This document shows, piece by piece, positions 43,016-51,826 of a stretch of DNA of 64,000 nucleotides. Origin of the DNA: Flintibacter muris (GTDB taxonomy: Bacteria > Bacillota > Clostridia > Oscillospirales > Oscillospiraceae); the NCBI RefSeq assembly GCF_943192995.1, contig NZ_CALPCP010000005.1:109993-173992 (forward strand), written 5' to 3'. Numbering within the stretch: position 1 is the stretch's first letter; every line of letters begins with the position of its first letter. The notes beneath the pieces were generated by a model. The model had not been told where the DNA came from. It saw only the letters and a program-made list of their open reading frames with translations, and searched no databases. Both the position numbers and the translations under genes were made by a program.

Positions 43016-44317
43016 TTAGCTGTCGGACATCACATTTTCACAAAAACCCCGGAGGATTACCGCCGCCTGAGCCCGGGTAGCGGTGCCGGCGGGGGTCAGC
43101 GTTACGGCGCTGGTGCCGTTAATCAGCCCGCAGGCGTTGGCCCAGCTTATGGCCTCGCGGGCATAAGGGCTGATCTTGTCCGCGTCTGTGTAGCCGGACA
43201 AATCTGCCTGGGCACTCACATCCATGCCGTTGAGCCGGGCATAGCCCCGAAGAATTACCGCCATCTGTTCCCGGGTAATGGGGTCGTTGGGACCAAAGCG
43301 GCCGTTTCCGTAGCCGCTGACCACGCCGTTGGCCGCCGCCCAGGTCACCGCCTTGGCGTAGTACTGGCCGTCGGCCACGTCGTTAAAGACGGAGCTTCCC
43401 GCGGCGGGAGAACCGGCCAGCCGGTACAGAATGGTAACAATCATCCCCCGGCTGGTGGCCAGGTCCGGGCCGAAGGTTGTGGCGCCGGTACCCGACATAA
43501 GCCCGTTTTCATAGACATATTCCACCGCCTCCCGGAACCAGGCCCTCTCCTCCACATCAGTAAAGGGCAGCTCTGCCGGAGCTTCAGCGGTAAAAACCCC
43601 GCGGACATCCACATTAGAGGCGGGCATGGTAAAGGTAAAGCTCCCCCCTCCCTTGTCGCTGAGCTGGAGGCGGCGCTCCCCGCTGCAGGCGGTCAGCTCA
43701 GACAGCTGATATCCGCTGTCCGGGCGTGAGGTTATGGTGACCGTCTCCCCCTGCCTTGCCGTTCCGGGGTTGACCATAACGGCACCCCGGCCTGTGCTGG
43801 AGACCCGAACAGAATACCGTCCCGCCTCCCCGGAGGAGGAGCCGGAACCTCCAGAACTGCCGGAACCTCCGGAAGTGCTTTGAACCGGGATTCTGCCGCT
43901 TCCGGACCCGTCGGACTCCAGACCTCGGTCCAAAATGGTCACACTGGCGGTGCTGGGGGCGGTGTAGCCGCCGCCCAGCTTCAGGGTACCCAGGGGGGCA
44001 GTGCCGCTCTGGTTCAGGTTGCGCAGTGAGTCGATATAAATGGTGATGGTGGTCTCATTGCCGGCGGTTTCCGTCCGGCAATAGCCGTATTCCTCCCCGC
44101 TCGCCGCAAAGCTCGCCTTGGGATAGCTGCCGCTCAGGGTGAGCTCCAGCTGAACGCTGTTCACCGACCGGTCACCCAGCTCCCGCAGGGTGAGCTGGAC
44201 ATTTCCCGTCCCGCTCCCGCCCTCCATCCAGAGGGTGGGGCCGCCTGCCGCCGACGCCGCCGGGCACAGCAGTACCAGCGTCAGGGCCAGCCAAATATGA
44301 ACGATTCTCCTTCTCAT
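43016..44317 (-). CDS. SLH-anchored surface protein with cohesin-like domain
   Basis: 433 residues from ATG 44317. Signal peptide 1-23. Residues ~26-135 form a beta-domain with cohesin-like character (NVQLTLRELGDRSVNSVQLELTLSGSYP ... LGTLKLGGGY). A Ser/Gly linker is followed by a repeat domain at 168-245 (GRGAVMVNPGTARQGETVTI), then three SLH repeats at ~248-433 for cell-wall attachment (FTDVEERAWFREAVEYVYENGLMSG and two more). It overlaps the M60 gene stop by ATGA, so the two are made together. Confidence 0.82.
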   Translation of the reverse strand: MRRRIVHIWLALTLVLLCPAASAAGGPTLWMEGGSGTGNVQLTLRELGDRSVNSVQLELTLSGSYPKASFAASGEEYGYCRTETAGNETTITIYIDSLRNLNQSGTAPLGTLKLGGGYTAPSTASVTILDRGLESDGSGSGRIPVQSTSGGSGSSGGSGSSSGEAGRYSVRVSSTGRGAVMVNPGTARQGETVTITSRPDSGYQLSELTACSGERRLQLSDKGGGSFTFTMPASNVDVRGVFTAEAPAELPFTDVEERAWFREAVEYVYENGLMSGTGATTFGPDLATSRGMIVTILYRLAGSPAAGSSVFNDVADGQYYAKAVTWAAANGVVSGYGNGRFGPNDPITREQMAVILRGYARLNGMDVSAQADLSGYTDADKISPYAREAISWANACGLINGTSAVTLTPAGTATRAQAAVILRGFCENVMSDS

Positions 44318-47300
44318 GCTCCGCCCTCCAACACGATTGCGGGCAGGTCCGTCCCGCCGGGGGTATAGATCCACATTGTCTCCGCCGTTTTCCGCTTGAC
44401 GCTCGCATCATGGGAGGTGTCTGTACGGTAGAGCACCGCCTGGATTTGGCTGGGCAGCAGATTGACGCCGCTGCACTGGCTGGCGCTCCCCTCCTGGAGC
44501 TCAGCTTCCCGCTCCAGATTGGGGACAAAGAGGAAGATGCCGTCGCTGACCTCGCCTACAGTCCCCTCCTCAGGGACGCCGGCGAAGAAGAGCGCATATC
44601 CATCAATGGCCCGCTCCTCCACCAGGATGTCCTCCATCAATTCGTCCTTGGCCTTGGTAAACCGTCCCCTCACCTCCATGGTGAGGAACCGGGGATCACC
44701 CCGGTAGGAGCCGGTGATGACAATGGTTCCAGCGGAAATCACGTCATCAGCCTCCGGGCCATACACATAGTCCTGGGCCAGCACGCCCAGCGTCCCCGTC
44801 TTGTGGAAGGCCACCTCGTCGCCCTCCAGGCCGGTGAGCAGAATGCTCTGGGCGGTATCCTCCCCAATCAAGCCGCCCTGGACGCCGTAGGCCGCCACAC
44901 GGTAGGTATACAGCCGGTTGCCCGCCGAGCCCATGGCGTCAGTAAAGGTGACAGGGGTGCTGCCGCTGTTTCCGGGGGCGGGCACAAAGGCGATAGGTTC
45001 GTCATTGCGCCAGATCTCATAGCCCTGGACGCTGCCGGTGATATCGGGCGTGATGGTGACCGCAATGGTCATAGAGTCTTCGCCCTCCCGCTGGGCCTCC
45101 ACGGTGATCGAGCCGCTGGCGGGCGCTGCGCCCTGGAGCCGGTCCCGGCGGCTCTGGTCGCTGAGATACCACAGCGCCCGGTCCTCCTCTTCATATTCGG
45201 CCAATTTGGCCTTGACCTCGCCGCTGAGGTCCATGCCCCAGTGGGTAAAGAAGCCGGTCAGATCCCTGCCCGCCGTTCCGGAGGCGGTGAGGGCCACCTT
45301 CTCATCATAGCTCAGACCGGTCATGCCCTGGGTGTAGGTCCCGGCCTTCCAGGCCTTGAAGAAGCGGTTATAGAAGTCCATGGGACTGTCCCCGCCGTCG
45401 TAGGCCAGGTGGAGCTGCCAGTACATACCCAGCTGGACAAATACGTCGTTGGACTCGCCGGGCATGGCCTGGGCGGTTTTGGTGAAGATGGCGGGGTACT
45501 TGCCCCCCTCCAGGCGGGAGGTGAGGGTGTTTTGTCCGCCGTCATAGGTCTGAACCATGAGGGAGTAAATATTGTTGGTGATCTCCGCCCGGCCCAGCTT
45601 GTCCATGTTGTGGCCAATCTCGTGGGCAATGCCCCAGCCGAAGAGACTGTTGGCCGAAGCGCCCTCCCCCATCTTTTCAATGGGCCGGCCGCTGACCATT
45701 CCGGCGCAGGAGCCGTAGCCAATGCCCACGTGACTGCCCGCCGCATACATAAAGGCTCCGGTGAACATCTGCATGCAGCGGATATTCTGGCGGGAGGTCA
45801 TGTCGTTGTTCTCATAGGTGTTGTCAATACCCTGGGTGGTCTTGCAGATGTGCATCAGGTCCTCCCAGGCCAGCACGTCCTGGTACAGGTTTTCCACCTT
45901 GTCCTCCCTGTTCTGGCCGTTGGCGCTGAGCACGGCGGCGGCGGGGAGGGACAGCAGAACGGTGGGGGTGGCGATCTCTGTCACATTCAGGCACTTGGTC
46001 AGGGCGCTGCCGCTGTCGATTCCCTGGGCCGGGACATAGGCGGTCAGCTCATCCACATAGGCCCCGATCCGGGCCCGCCGCTCCGCCTCGCTGATCTTAT
46101 ACCAGTCGGACAGCTCCAGCACAGGCATATCCACCGCCCGGCGGACGTGGAGCTGGATATTTTGGGCGGCGGAGCCGCTGTAGGCAAAGTACAGGCTGCC
46201 GCCCCGCTCGGTGCTCTGACTGCCGATTTTGGGTACGGTGAGGATGTTGCGGCCGTTGACCAGACTGCCCACCTCAGCCCTCCAGGCGGAGACCTCAGCG
46301 TTGAACTGGGTGGCGTAGACCGTCACCCGCTCCCCGTCGGGGATTCCAGAGGCGTAAATGGTGATTTCCTGCCCCGCTTTGACTGCCGCCCCCAGGGGCT
46401 GGAGGTCGCTGCCGCCCTGCTGATATTTTGCGCTGTCGGCGGCGCTGCTTCTGGACTGGACACCGCGCAGCACCACACCGCCGGTGCTCCCGCCGGTCAG
46501 CAGCTCCTGGGCCAGGTCCAACTCGTCATCCAAGGTTTCGGGGTTCATATAGTAGTTTCGCTCGTCGCTGTTCAGCCGGGCCCGAAGGCTGTCGATCTGG
46601 TCCTGGGTCACCTGGGGTGCCAGCTGAGTGCGCAGTTCGTCGGCAAACAGGCCGGCAATGTTGTCCGGCAGGCAGTGCTCCGGGTCGTACTCCAGGAACA
46701 TCAGCTCAGACAGACTGACAATGTTGTAATCCCACTGTTCCACGGCCACGCTGATTTTGACCACACCGGTTGCCGGGCCAAAGGGCAGAATGGCAAATTT
46801 GCTGGTGGGGATGGAGGCCCGGTTGGGGATGTTGGGCCAGGTGAGCACGTCGGAGTTGTTGCCCGCGCCGCCGTTATCCACACCGCCGGTGAGCAGATGT
46901 CCCGCGCCGTTCAGGTCCTCCCCCTGATACCACACCTGAACGCTGTAGGCCCGCAGATAGCTGGGATAGGAGCCGTCCAGGCGGGGAACCCAGATGGCGG
47001 CGCTCAGGTCCACAGGCCGGTCAAAGGTGACCTCCACATGCTCATTGTAGGACCAGTCCCGGGCGGTCCAATGGGTGCGGTAATCGTTGTCAATCACATT
47101 CCGGATACTGAATGTGCTCCCCGGATACTGGCTGGCGTTGTAGTTGGAGGGGTCTGCCAGGGCAATGCCGGCAATTCTGGCGCTGTCCAGCACGCCCTGG
47201 GTAGGAATTCCCTCCGGACGGCTGTAGTCCACCGCCACGGGTACGCCGGTGTAGATGCGGGAGGGGCCGCTTTTCCCTATGTCGTTGCCGGCCGCCACAT

Positions 47301-48921
47301 ATATGTAATAGGTAACGCCGTTGCTCAGGCCGCTTATGGTCTGCCTTGTGCCTGTCACCTGGCCGCCGCTCTGCCGGTAGGCGGAGGGGGCGGCGGCGGG
47401 CACGTCGGTATAGTAAACCTCATAATAGGTGGCATTCTCCGCCCCCTTCCAGGACACCTCCAGCTGGCCGTCCAGGGGGGTGACTGTCACCATATCAGGG
47501 GCGGCGGGCGCTTTGGCAGGCTGAGGGGTGGCCGCCACAGGGGCGCAGCTTCTCCCCTGCCAGCTGCCGTCGACAGGAGTTACGGTAAAGTAGTAGGTCT
47601 TCATGTTGTCCAGGCCGGTGATCTGTGCCTCCGGCACATCCACAGCCAGCTGGCGGCGGGCGCTCTCCCCGCCCTCCTGCCAGTACTCCACCCGGTAGCC
47701 GGATACATTGCTCAGCCGCTCCCAGGTCAGGCTCACCCGGCTGTCCCCTGCGGCGGCGGACAGATTTTTCACCTGGCTGTTGGGCTCCACCAGCTCCTCA
47801 GGGGCGATATCCTTCAGGAAGCGGATGGTATCCACTGTGGCATACTCTCCCCCCGCCGTTTTGGTGACGGTAACGGTCACCTTTTTCACCGCCACCCGGC
47901 TGCCCAGGGGGATGACAATCACATTGGTCCCGGCGGTACGGGTGATGGCGTGGGTTCCGGGATAGGCGGTTGTGTCAGAGGAGAAGTCACAGGAGATGGT
48001 CCCCCCCTCATACTCCACCTCCACCGAGCCGGCCTGGATCGCGCCCTGCGCGCTGTCCGGCGTGACAATTTGCAGGTGTTCCGCCACTACCGCCTGGCTC
48101 AAAGGGACGGGAATGCGGATATCGCCGCCCTCCGAGGTACTTTGAAAGGTTACCGCTCCGCTTTCCTCAAGCAGGGTGTTCAGGTCGCCCGACCTCACCA
48201 CCGTGCCGCTGGCGGCCAGATCCCGGGCCGCCTGAGCAGTATCCATCAAGACGTCAATACTGGCGGTGTCCAGCACCGTGGCGGAAGCGGCGGGAGTGTT
48301 TACATTGTGGTTGACATAGGCCAGGTCCACAATGTCGATCTGCCCGTCGCCGTTCAGGTCGAATTCAGCCAGATCGGCGCGGCTGGTGCTGCCCAGAGCG
48401 TTGGACACAGCCTCCCGGTCCCGGGCGTCCACCCGCCCGCTGCCGTCAAAGTCCCCCAGCGCAAAGGTGCCGTCGCCAGTGCCCACCTCTACATACTGGC
48501 TGTAGCCCCCAATGGTAAACCGGGCGTCACAGGAGGCATAGCCCTGGCCGGTAAAGCGCAGGGTATAGCTGCCCTGGGGCAGTCCCTCCACAGACAGGTC
48601 CAGCGCTCCGGGCAGAGCGCTGCCAATCAGATCGCCTCCCAGGCGGTCCCGCAGGGAGACCTGGGCGGTACAGCCCCCAAAATTCCCGGAAGCGGGCTGG
48701 GTCAGTCCAATCTTTCCCAGGGAGCTCTGGCCCCGGAACAGCTCCGCCTGGATATTTCGGTCCTGGAGCTGAGACAGCTCCTGGATATAGTCAATACGCA
48801 GGGTAGCTTGAAGGTCCCCCACCGGTTCGCTTGCCGGTTCCGCCGCCCGGACGGGGGTAAGCATGGACAGTACCATGGATGCCGTCAGCAGAACGGCCGG
48901 TATCTTTTTGTGCAGCTTCAT
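44314..48921 (-). CDS. Secreted M60-family (mucin-type) metallopeptidase, multidomain
   Basis: 1535 residues. Signal peptide 1-26. A dockerin-like pair of Ca2+ loops is at ~156-206 (GDFDGSGRVDARDREAVSNA and FDLNGDGQIDIVDLAYVNHN). Two fibronectin III domains lie at ~385-560 and an F5/8C (CBM32)-like domain at ~590-730 (DNDYRTHWTARDWSYNEHVEV). The M60 gluzincin domain has HEIGHNMDKLGRAE near 1100, with a downstream Glu as third ligand. A C-terminal beta region ends the protein. M60 enzymes cleave glycoproteins such as mucins, so a host-mucin role is likely. Confidence 0.85.
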   Translation of the reverse strand: MKLHKKIPAVLLTASMVLSMLTPVRAAEPASEPVGDLQATLRIDYIQELSQLQDRNIQAELFRGQSSLGKIGLTQPASGNFGGCTAQVSLRDRLGGDLIGSALPGALDLSVEGLPQGSYTLRFTGQGYASCDARFTIGGYSQYVEVGTGDGTFALGDFDGSGRVDARDREAVSNALGSTSRADLAEFDLNGDGQIDIVDLAYVNHNVNTPAASATVLDTASIDVLMDTAQAARDLAASGTVVRSGDLNTLLEESGAVTFQSTSEGGDIRIPVPLSQAVVAEHLQIVTPDSAQGAIQAGSVEVEYEGGTISCDFSSDTTAYPGTHAITRTAGTNVIVIPLGSRVAVKKVTVTVTKTAGGEYATVDTIRFLKDIAPEELVEPNSQVKNLSAAAGDSRVSLTWERLSNVSGYRVEYWQEGGESARRQLAVDVPEAQITGLDNMKTYYFTVTPVDGSWQGRSCAPVAATPQPAKAPAAPDMVTVTPLDGQLEVSWKGAENATYYEVYYTDVPAAAPSAYRQSGGQVTGTRQTISGLSNGVTYYIYVAAGNDIGKSGPSRIYTGVPVAVDYSRPEGIPTQGVLDSARIAGIALADPSNYNASQYPGSTFSIRNVIDNDYRTHWTARDWSYNEHVEVTFDRPVDLSAAIWVPRLDGSYPSYLRAYSVQVWYQGEDLNGAGHLLTGGVDNGGAGNNSDVLTWPNIPNRASIPTSKFAILPFGPATGVVKISVAVEQWDYNIVSLSELMFLEYDPEHCLPDNIAGLFADELRTQLAPQVTQDQIDSLRARLNSDERNYYMNPETLDDELDLAQELLTGGSTGGVVLRGVQSRSSAADSAKYQQGGSDLQPLGAAVKAGQEITIYASGIPDGERVTVYATQFNAEVSAWRAEVGSLVNGRNILTVPKIGSQSTERGGSLYFAYSGSAAQNIQLHVRRAVDMPVLELSDWYKISEAERRARIGAYVDELTAYVPAQGIDSGSALTKCLNVTEIATPTVLLSLPAAAVLSANGQNREDKVENLYQDVLAWEDLMHICKTTQGIDNTYENNDMTSRQNIRCMQMFTGAFMYAAGSHVGIGYGSCAGMVSGRPIEKMGEGASANSLFGWGIAHEIGHNMDKLGRAEITNNIYSLMVQTYDGGQNTLTSRLEGGKYPAIFTKTAQAMPGESNDVFVQLGMYWQLHLAYDGGDSPMDFYNRFFKAWKAGTYTQGMTGLSYDEKVALTASGTAGRDLTGFFTHWGMDLSGEVKAKLAEYEEEDRALWYLSDQSRRDRLQGAAPASGSITVEAQREGEDSMTIAVTITPDITGSVQGYEIWRNDEPIAFVPAPGNSGSTPVTFTDAMGSAGNRLYTYRVAAYGVQGGLIGEDTAQSILLTGLEGDEVAFHKTGTLGVLAQDYVYGPEADDVISAGTIVITGSYRGDPRFLTMEVRGRFTKAKDELMEDILVEERAIDGYALFFAGVPEEGTVGEVSDGIFLFVPNLEREAELQEGSASQCSGVNLLPSQIQAVLYRTDTSHDASVKRKTAETMWIYTPGGTDLPAIVLEGGA

Positions 48922-48977
48922 GGTTTTTTCTCCTCTTCTGACCTGACCTCCGGAATGGGAGGGTCTGAGTTTACATA

Positions 48978-49006
48978 AGTGTACCAGCTCCGGTGAAATT
49001 TGGCAA
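48978..49006 (-). promoter_or_regulatory. Promoter for the M60-SLH operon
   Basis: Minus strand TTGCCA (49001-49006), 17-base spacer, TACACT (48978-48983). The region 49007-49255 holds nothing else recognisable. Confidence 0.55.
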
Positions 49007-49253
49007 GATATTTTTTTCGGAATTTTTACAGATTTTCAAAAAAATATCTATCCGCCAAATTACAAAAATATAAACTGCCTGGACGCGGTCAGGTCAGACC
49101 GTCCCCAGGGCCTATCAGGCAAGACACCGCTGTCATCCCCCTGGCCGGTTCTCCACTTGGAGACAAAGACAGTCAGAGTTTAGTCAACGCACTGTCCAGC
49201 CGCTGCTTCAAGTCCTTTCTATTGACAAACAGCACATTTTCAAGCTTTTGCGG

Positions 49254-49288
49254 ATAAAAAAACCGGCGCGTCTTTCGACGCGCCGGTT
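49254..49288 (-). terminator. Terminator after gcdB, end of the glutamate cluster
   Basis: AACCGGCGCGTC pairs with GACGCGCCGGTT, followed by T7 on the minus strand. Confidence 0.92.
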
Positions 49289-49307
49289 GAACGCAAGGAA
49301 ACGGAAA

Positions 49308-50516
49308 TCAGCCGCCAAACACCTTAATCATGAAACCGGCCGCACAAGCGGAGCCGATCACGCCGGCCACATTGGGGCCCATGGCGTGCATGAGCAGGAA
49401 GTTGGAGGGGTTCTCCTTCTGGCCCACGTTCTGAGCCACACGGGCAGCCATAGGCACGGCGGACACGCCGGCGGAGCCAATCAGCGGATTGACCTTGCCG
49501 CCGGTGACCGCATACATCACGTTGCCCAGGATCAGGCCACCGGCAGTGGACAGCAGGAAAGCAGTCAGGCCCAGGACAATGATGAACAGGGTCTCGCCCT
49601 TCAGGAACTGATCCGCGCTGGCCTTAAAGCCCACAGACAGACCCAGAGGGATAGTAACGATGTTGATGAGGGCATTCTGAGCGGTATCAGACAGACGCTC
49701 GGTGACGCCGCTCTCACGGAACAGGTTACCCAGCATGAGCATACCGATCAGCGGGGCGGTGTCCGGAATCAGCAGCACCACGAAGATGGTTACCGCGATG
49801 GGGAAAATGATCTTCTCCGCCTTGGACACGGTGCGCAGCTGGCTCATCTTGACCTGGCGGGCCTCCTTGGTGGTGAGGGCCTTCATCAGAGGGGGCTGAA
49901 TCATGGGGATCAGCGCCATGTAGGAGTAGGCCGCAATGGCGATGGCGGGCAGCAGCTCCACAGCCAGCTTGGATGCCGTCAAAATTGCTGTCGGTCCGTC
50001 AGCGCCTCCGATCACGCCGATAGCCGCCGCGTCAGCGGGGGTAAAGGTGATGACAGGGATAAAGGGCAACATGCCGTTCAGGGCGCTGGTGATGGGGCCC
50101 ACACACAGGGCCATCAGGAAGGCGGCGAAGATGCCCATCTGCGCCGCGGCACCCAACAGCAGAGAGGTGGGGTTGGCCAACAAGGGACCGAAGTCGGTCA
50201 TTGCGCCGATGCCCATAAAGATAATCGACGGATAGATAGCGTACTGAACGCCCTGATAGAGCACCCACATGAAGCCAACGGTACCACTGTGGGTAGCGGC
50301 GTCATAGACAGGCTCAGCAAACAGGCCGGTGATGGGCAGGTTGGCCAGCAGCACACCAAAGCCGATGGGGACCATCAGCAGAGGCTCATAGCCCTTGCCG
50401 ATACCCATGTACAGCAGCACGCAGGCGATGAACAGCATGATAATGGTCTTGACATCCAGAGCGGCAAAGCCGGAGCCGGACGCGATGGCGCTAATTACTC
50501 GAGTGAAAAATTCCAT
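49308..50516 (-). CDS. gcdB: Glutaconyl-CoA decarboxylase beta subunit (Na+-pumping membrane protein)
   Basis: 402 residues, about 9-11 membrane helices. Family signature segments are GGADGPTAILTASKLA and IPDTAPLIGMLMLGNLFRESGVTERL, and the C-terminus is HAMGPNVAGVIGSACAAGFMIKVFG. It decarboxylates carboxybiotin and exports Na+. Oxaloacetate and methylmalonyl-CoA decarboxylase beta subunits are near-identical in form; gcd is chosen from the hgd/gct/gcdA context. It is last in the cluster. Confidence 0.92.
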   Translation of the reverse strand: MEFFTRVISAIASGSGFAALDVKTIIMLFIACVLLYMGIGKGYEPLLMVPIGFGVLLANLPITGLFAEPVYDAATHSGTVGFMWVLYQGVQYAIYPSIIFMGIGAMTDFGPLLANPTSLLLGAAAQMGIFAAFLMALCVGPITSALNGMLPFIPVITFTPADAAAIGVIGGADGPTAILTASKLAVELLPAIAIAAYSYMALIPMIQPPLMKALTTKEARQVKMSQLRTVSKAEKIIFPIAVTIFVVLLIPDTAPLIGMLMLGNLFRESGVTERLSDTAQNALINIVTIPLGLSVGFKASADQFLKGETLFIIVLGLTAFLLSTAGGLILGNVMYAVTGGKVNPLIGSAGVSAVPMAARVAQNVGQKENPSNFLLMHAMGPNVAGVIGSACAAGFMIKVFGG

Positions 50517-50531
50517 ACTTTACCCCTCCTT

Positions 50532-51200
50532 TCAACCGATGGTGACCAGCAGGTCATCGGTGTTGACAGCGGTGCCCACAGAAGCGGCGACCGCCTTGAC
50601 GGTGCCGGCCACGGGGGCGGACACCTCAATCTCCATCTTCATGGCCTCCAGAACCACCAGCACGTCGCCGGCGTTGACGGACTGACCTACAGAGCACTCC
50701 ACCTTGAAAATGTTGCCGGGCATGGGGCTCTTCACAGCGGTCTCACCGGCGGCGGGGGCAGCGGCGGGAGCCGGGGCGGCGGCGGGAGCAGGCGCCGCAG
50801 CCACAGGGGCCGGGGCGGGCGCGGGAGCAGCAGCCACAGGAGCGGCGGCCGCGGCGGGGGCAATGTTGGTGATCTGGAAGGAACCCAGAGGCATACCGGA
50901 TTCCTCCGCCACGGCGGCCATCATCACAGCCACCAACTCGCCGTCATCCTGAGCGGGCGCGGCGGGGGCCGGTTTGGGCACCGGGGCGGGAGCGGCCTTC
51001 TTGGCGGCAGGCGCAGCGGCAGGCTTATGCTGGGCGTCGATAGCGGCTACCACCTTGGAGATGACCATAATGACTACCATCAGGATGGCCAGCATCATGA
51101 ACACCACCAGCAGGCCGCAGACGGCCGTCAGCAGGGCCTCGGGCACCGACAGCGGCTCAAAGGGGTGCAAGATATACTTGCTAGGATCAGTACTAGGCAT
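50532..51200 (-). CDS. Fusion of decarboxylase delta (OadG-like) and biotin carrier (gamma) subunits
   Basis: 222 residues. A single membrane helix is at ~20-47 ([20 protein letters not shown]), then an OadG/GcdD-type segment ([18 protein letters not shown]), a ~45-residue Ala/Pro linker, and a full biotinyl domain with the biotin Lys in EAMKMEIEV. Usually delta and gamma are separate proteins. The last 71 residues differ at one position from those of GcdC encoded just upstream. Confidence 0.9.
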   Translation of the reverse strand: MPSTDPSKYILHPFEPLSVPEALLTAVCGLLVVFMMLAILMVVIMVISKVVAAIDAQHKPAAAPAAKKAAPAPVPKPAPAAPAQDDGELVAVMMAAVAEESGMPLGSFQITNIAPAAAAAPVAAAPAPAPAPVAAAPAPAAAPAPAAAPAAGETAVKSPMPGNIFKVECSVGQSVNAGDVLVVLEAMKMEIEVSAPVAGTVKAVAASVGTAVNTDDLLVTIG

Positions 51201-51218
51201 AGTTGAAACTCCCCCTTA

Positions 51219-51638
51219 TCAGCCCAGGGTGACCAACAGGTCGTCGGTGTTGACTGCGGTGCCCACGGAGGCGGCCACGGCCTTGACAGTGCCGGCCACG
51301 GGGGCGGACACCTCGATCTCCATCTTCATGGCCTCCAGCACCACCAGCACATCGCCGGCGTTGACGGACTGGCCCACGGAGCACTCCACCTTAAAGATGT
51401 TGCCGGGCATGGGGCTCTTCACGGCGGTCTCGCCGGCGCCGACAGCGGCAGGAGCCGCAGCGGGGGCGGGGGCGGGCGCAGGAGCGGCGGCAGGGGCGGG
51501 AGCGGCCACAGGAGCCGGGGCAGCCACAGGAGCGGCAGCCACGGGAGCAGCCATCGCCGGGGCGGCGGGGGCAGCGGCGCCGGTCCTCTCAACGGAGACG
51601 TTGTAGACCTTGCCGTTGACGGTCACATTGTAATTCAT
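51219..51638 (-). CDS. gcdC: Glutaconyl-CoA decarboxylase gamma subunit (biotin carrier)
   Basis: 139 residues. The N-terminal MNYNVTVNGKVYNVSVE is typical of gamma subunits. A ~50-residue Ala/Pro linker and a C-terminal biotinyl domain follow, with the biotinylated Lys in [11 protein letters not shown]. It ferries CO2 from GcdA to GcdB. First gene after an internal promoter; the fused gcdD-gcdC gene follows 18 bases after its stop. Confidence 0.93.
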   Translation of the reverse strand: MNYNVTVNGKVYNVSVERTGAAAPAAPAMAAPVAAAPVAAPAPVAAPAPAAAPAPAPAPAAAPAAVGAGETAVKSPMPGNIFKVECSVGQSVNAGDVLVVLEAMKMEIEVSAPVAGTVKAVAASVGTAVNTDDLLVTLG

Positions 51639-51714
51639 AGCTTCTTTTTCCCCTTTACATTATTTTGTTCCGTTTTTCGGGCTCATCCCGGCGGCGGAAC
51701 GGGACTTGCGGTCC

Positions 51715-51740
51715 CCCTTCCGCCTGTTCGGGCGGAAGGG
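51715..51740 (-). promoter_or_regulatory. Hairpin in the gcdC leader
   Basis: CTTCCGCC and GGCGGAAG form a stem in the transcript between the promoter and gcdC. There is no T-run, so it may stabilise the mRNA. Confidence 0.4.
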
Positions 51741-51757
51741 AGGCCGAAATTGGGAAC

Positions 51758-51787
51758 ATTATACCATTTTCTCCAGAGAAGTGTCAA
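51758..51787 (-). promoter_or_regulatory. Internal promoter for gcdC-gcdDC-gcdB
   Basis: Minus strand TTGACA (51782-51787), 18-base spacer, TATAAT (51758-51763). Both hexamers are perfect. Confidence 0.85.
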
Positions 51788-51826
51788 TATGACATTAGAC
51801 AGGGTTCATAGAATTAAACGCTTTTT

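Noticed and set aside
44410..48978. A 1522-codon open frame on the plus strand opposite the M60 gene
   Set aside because: It is the shadow of a GC-rich gene: Gly/His/Val-rich composition, no domain, no ribosome-binding site. The minus-strand frame has a signal peptide and clear domains.
49007..49253. Possible small gene upstream of the M60 operon
   Set aside because: Short plus-strand frame with no ribosome-binding site and poor composition; nothing convincing on either strand.
50704..50952. Ala/Gly-rich open frame on the plus strand
   Set aside because: It is antisense to the Ala/Pro linker of the delta-gamma fusion.
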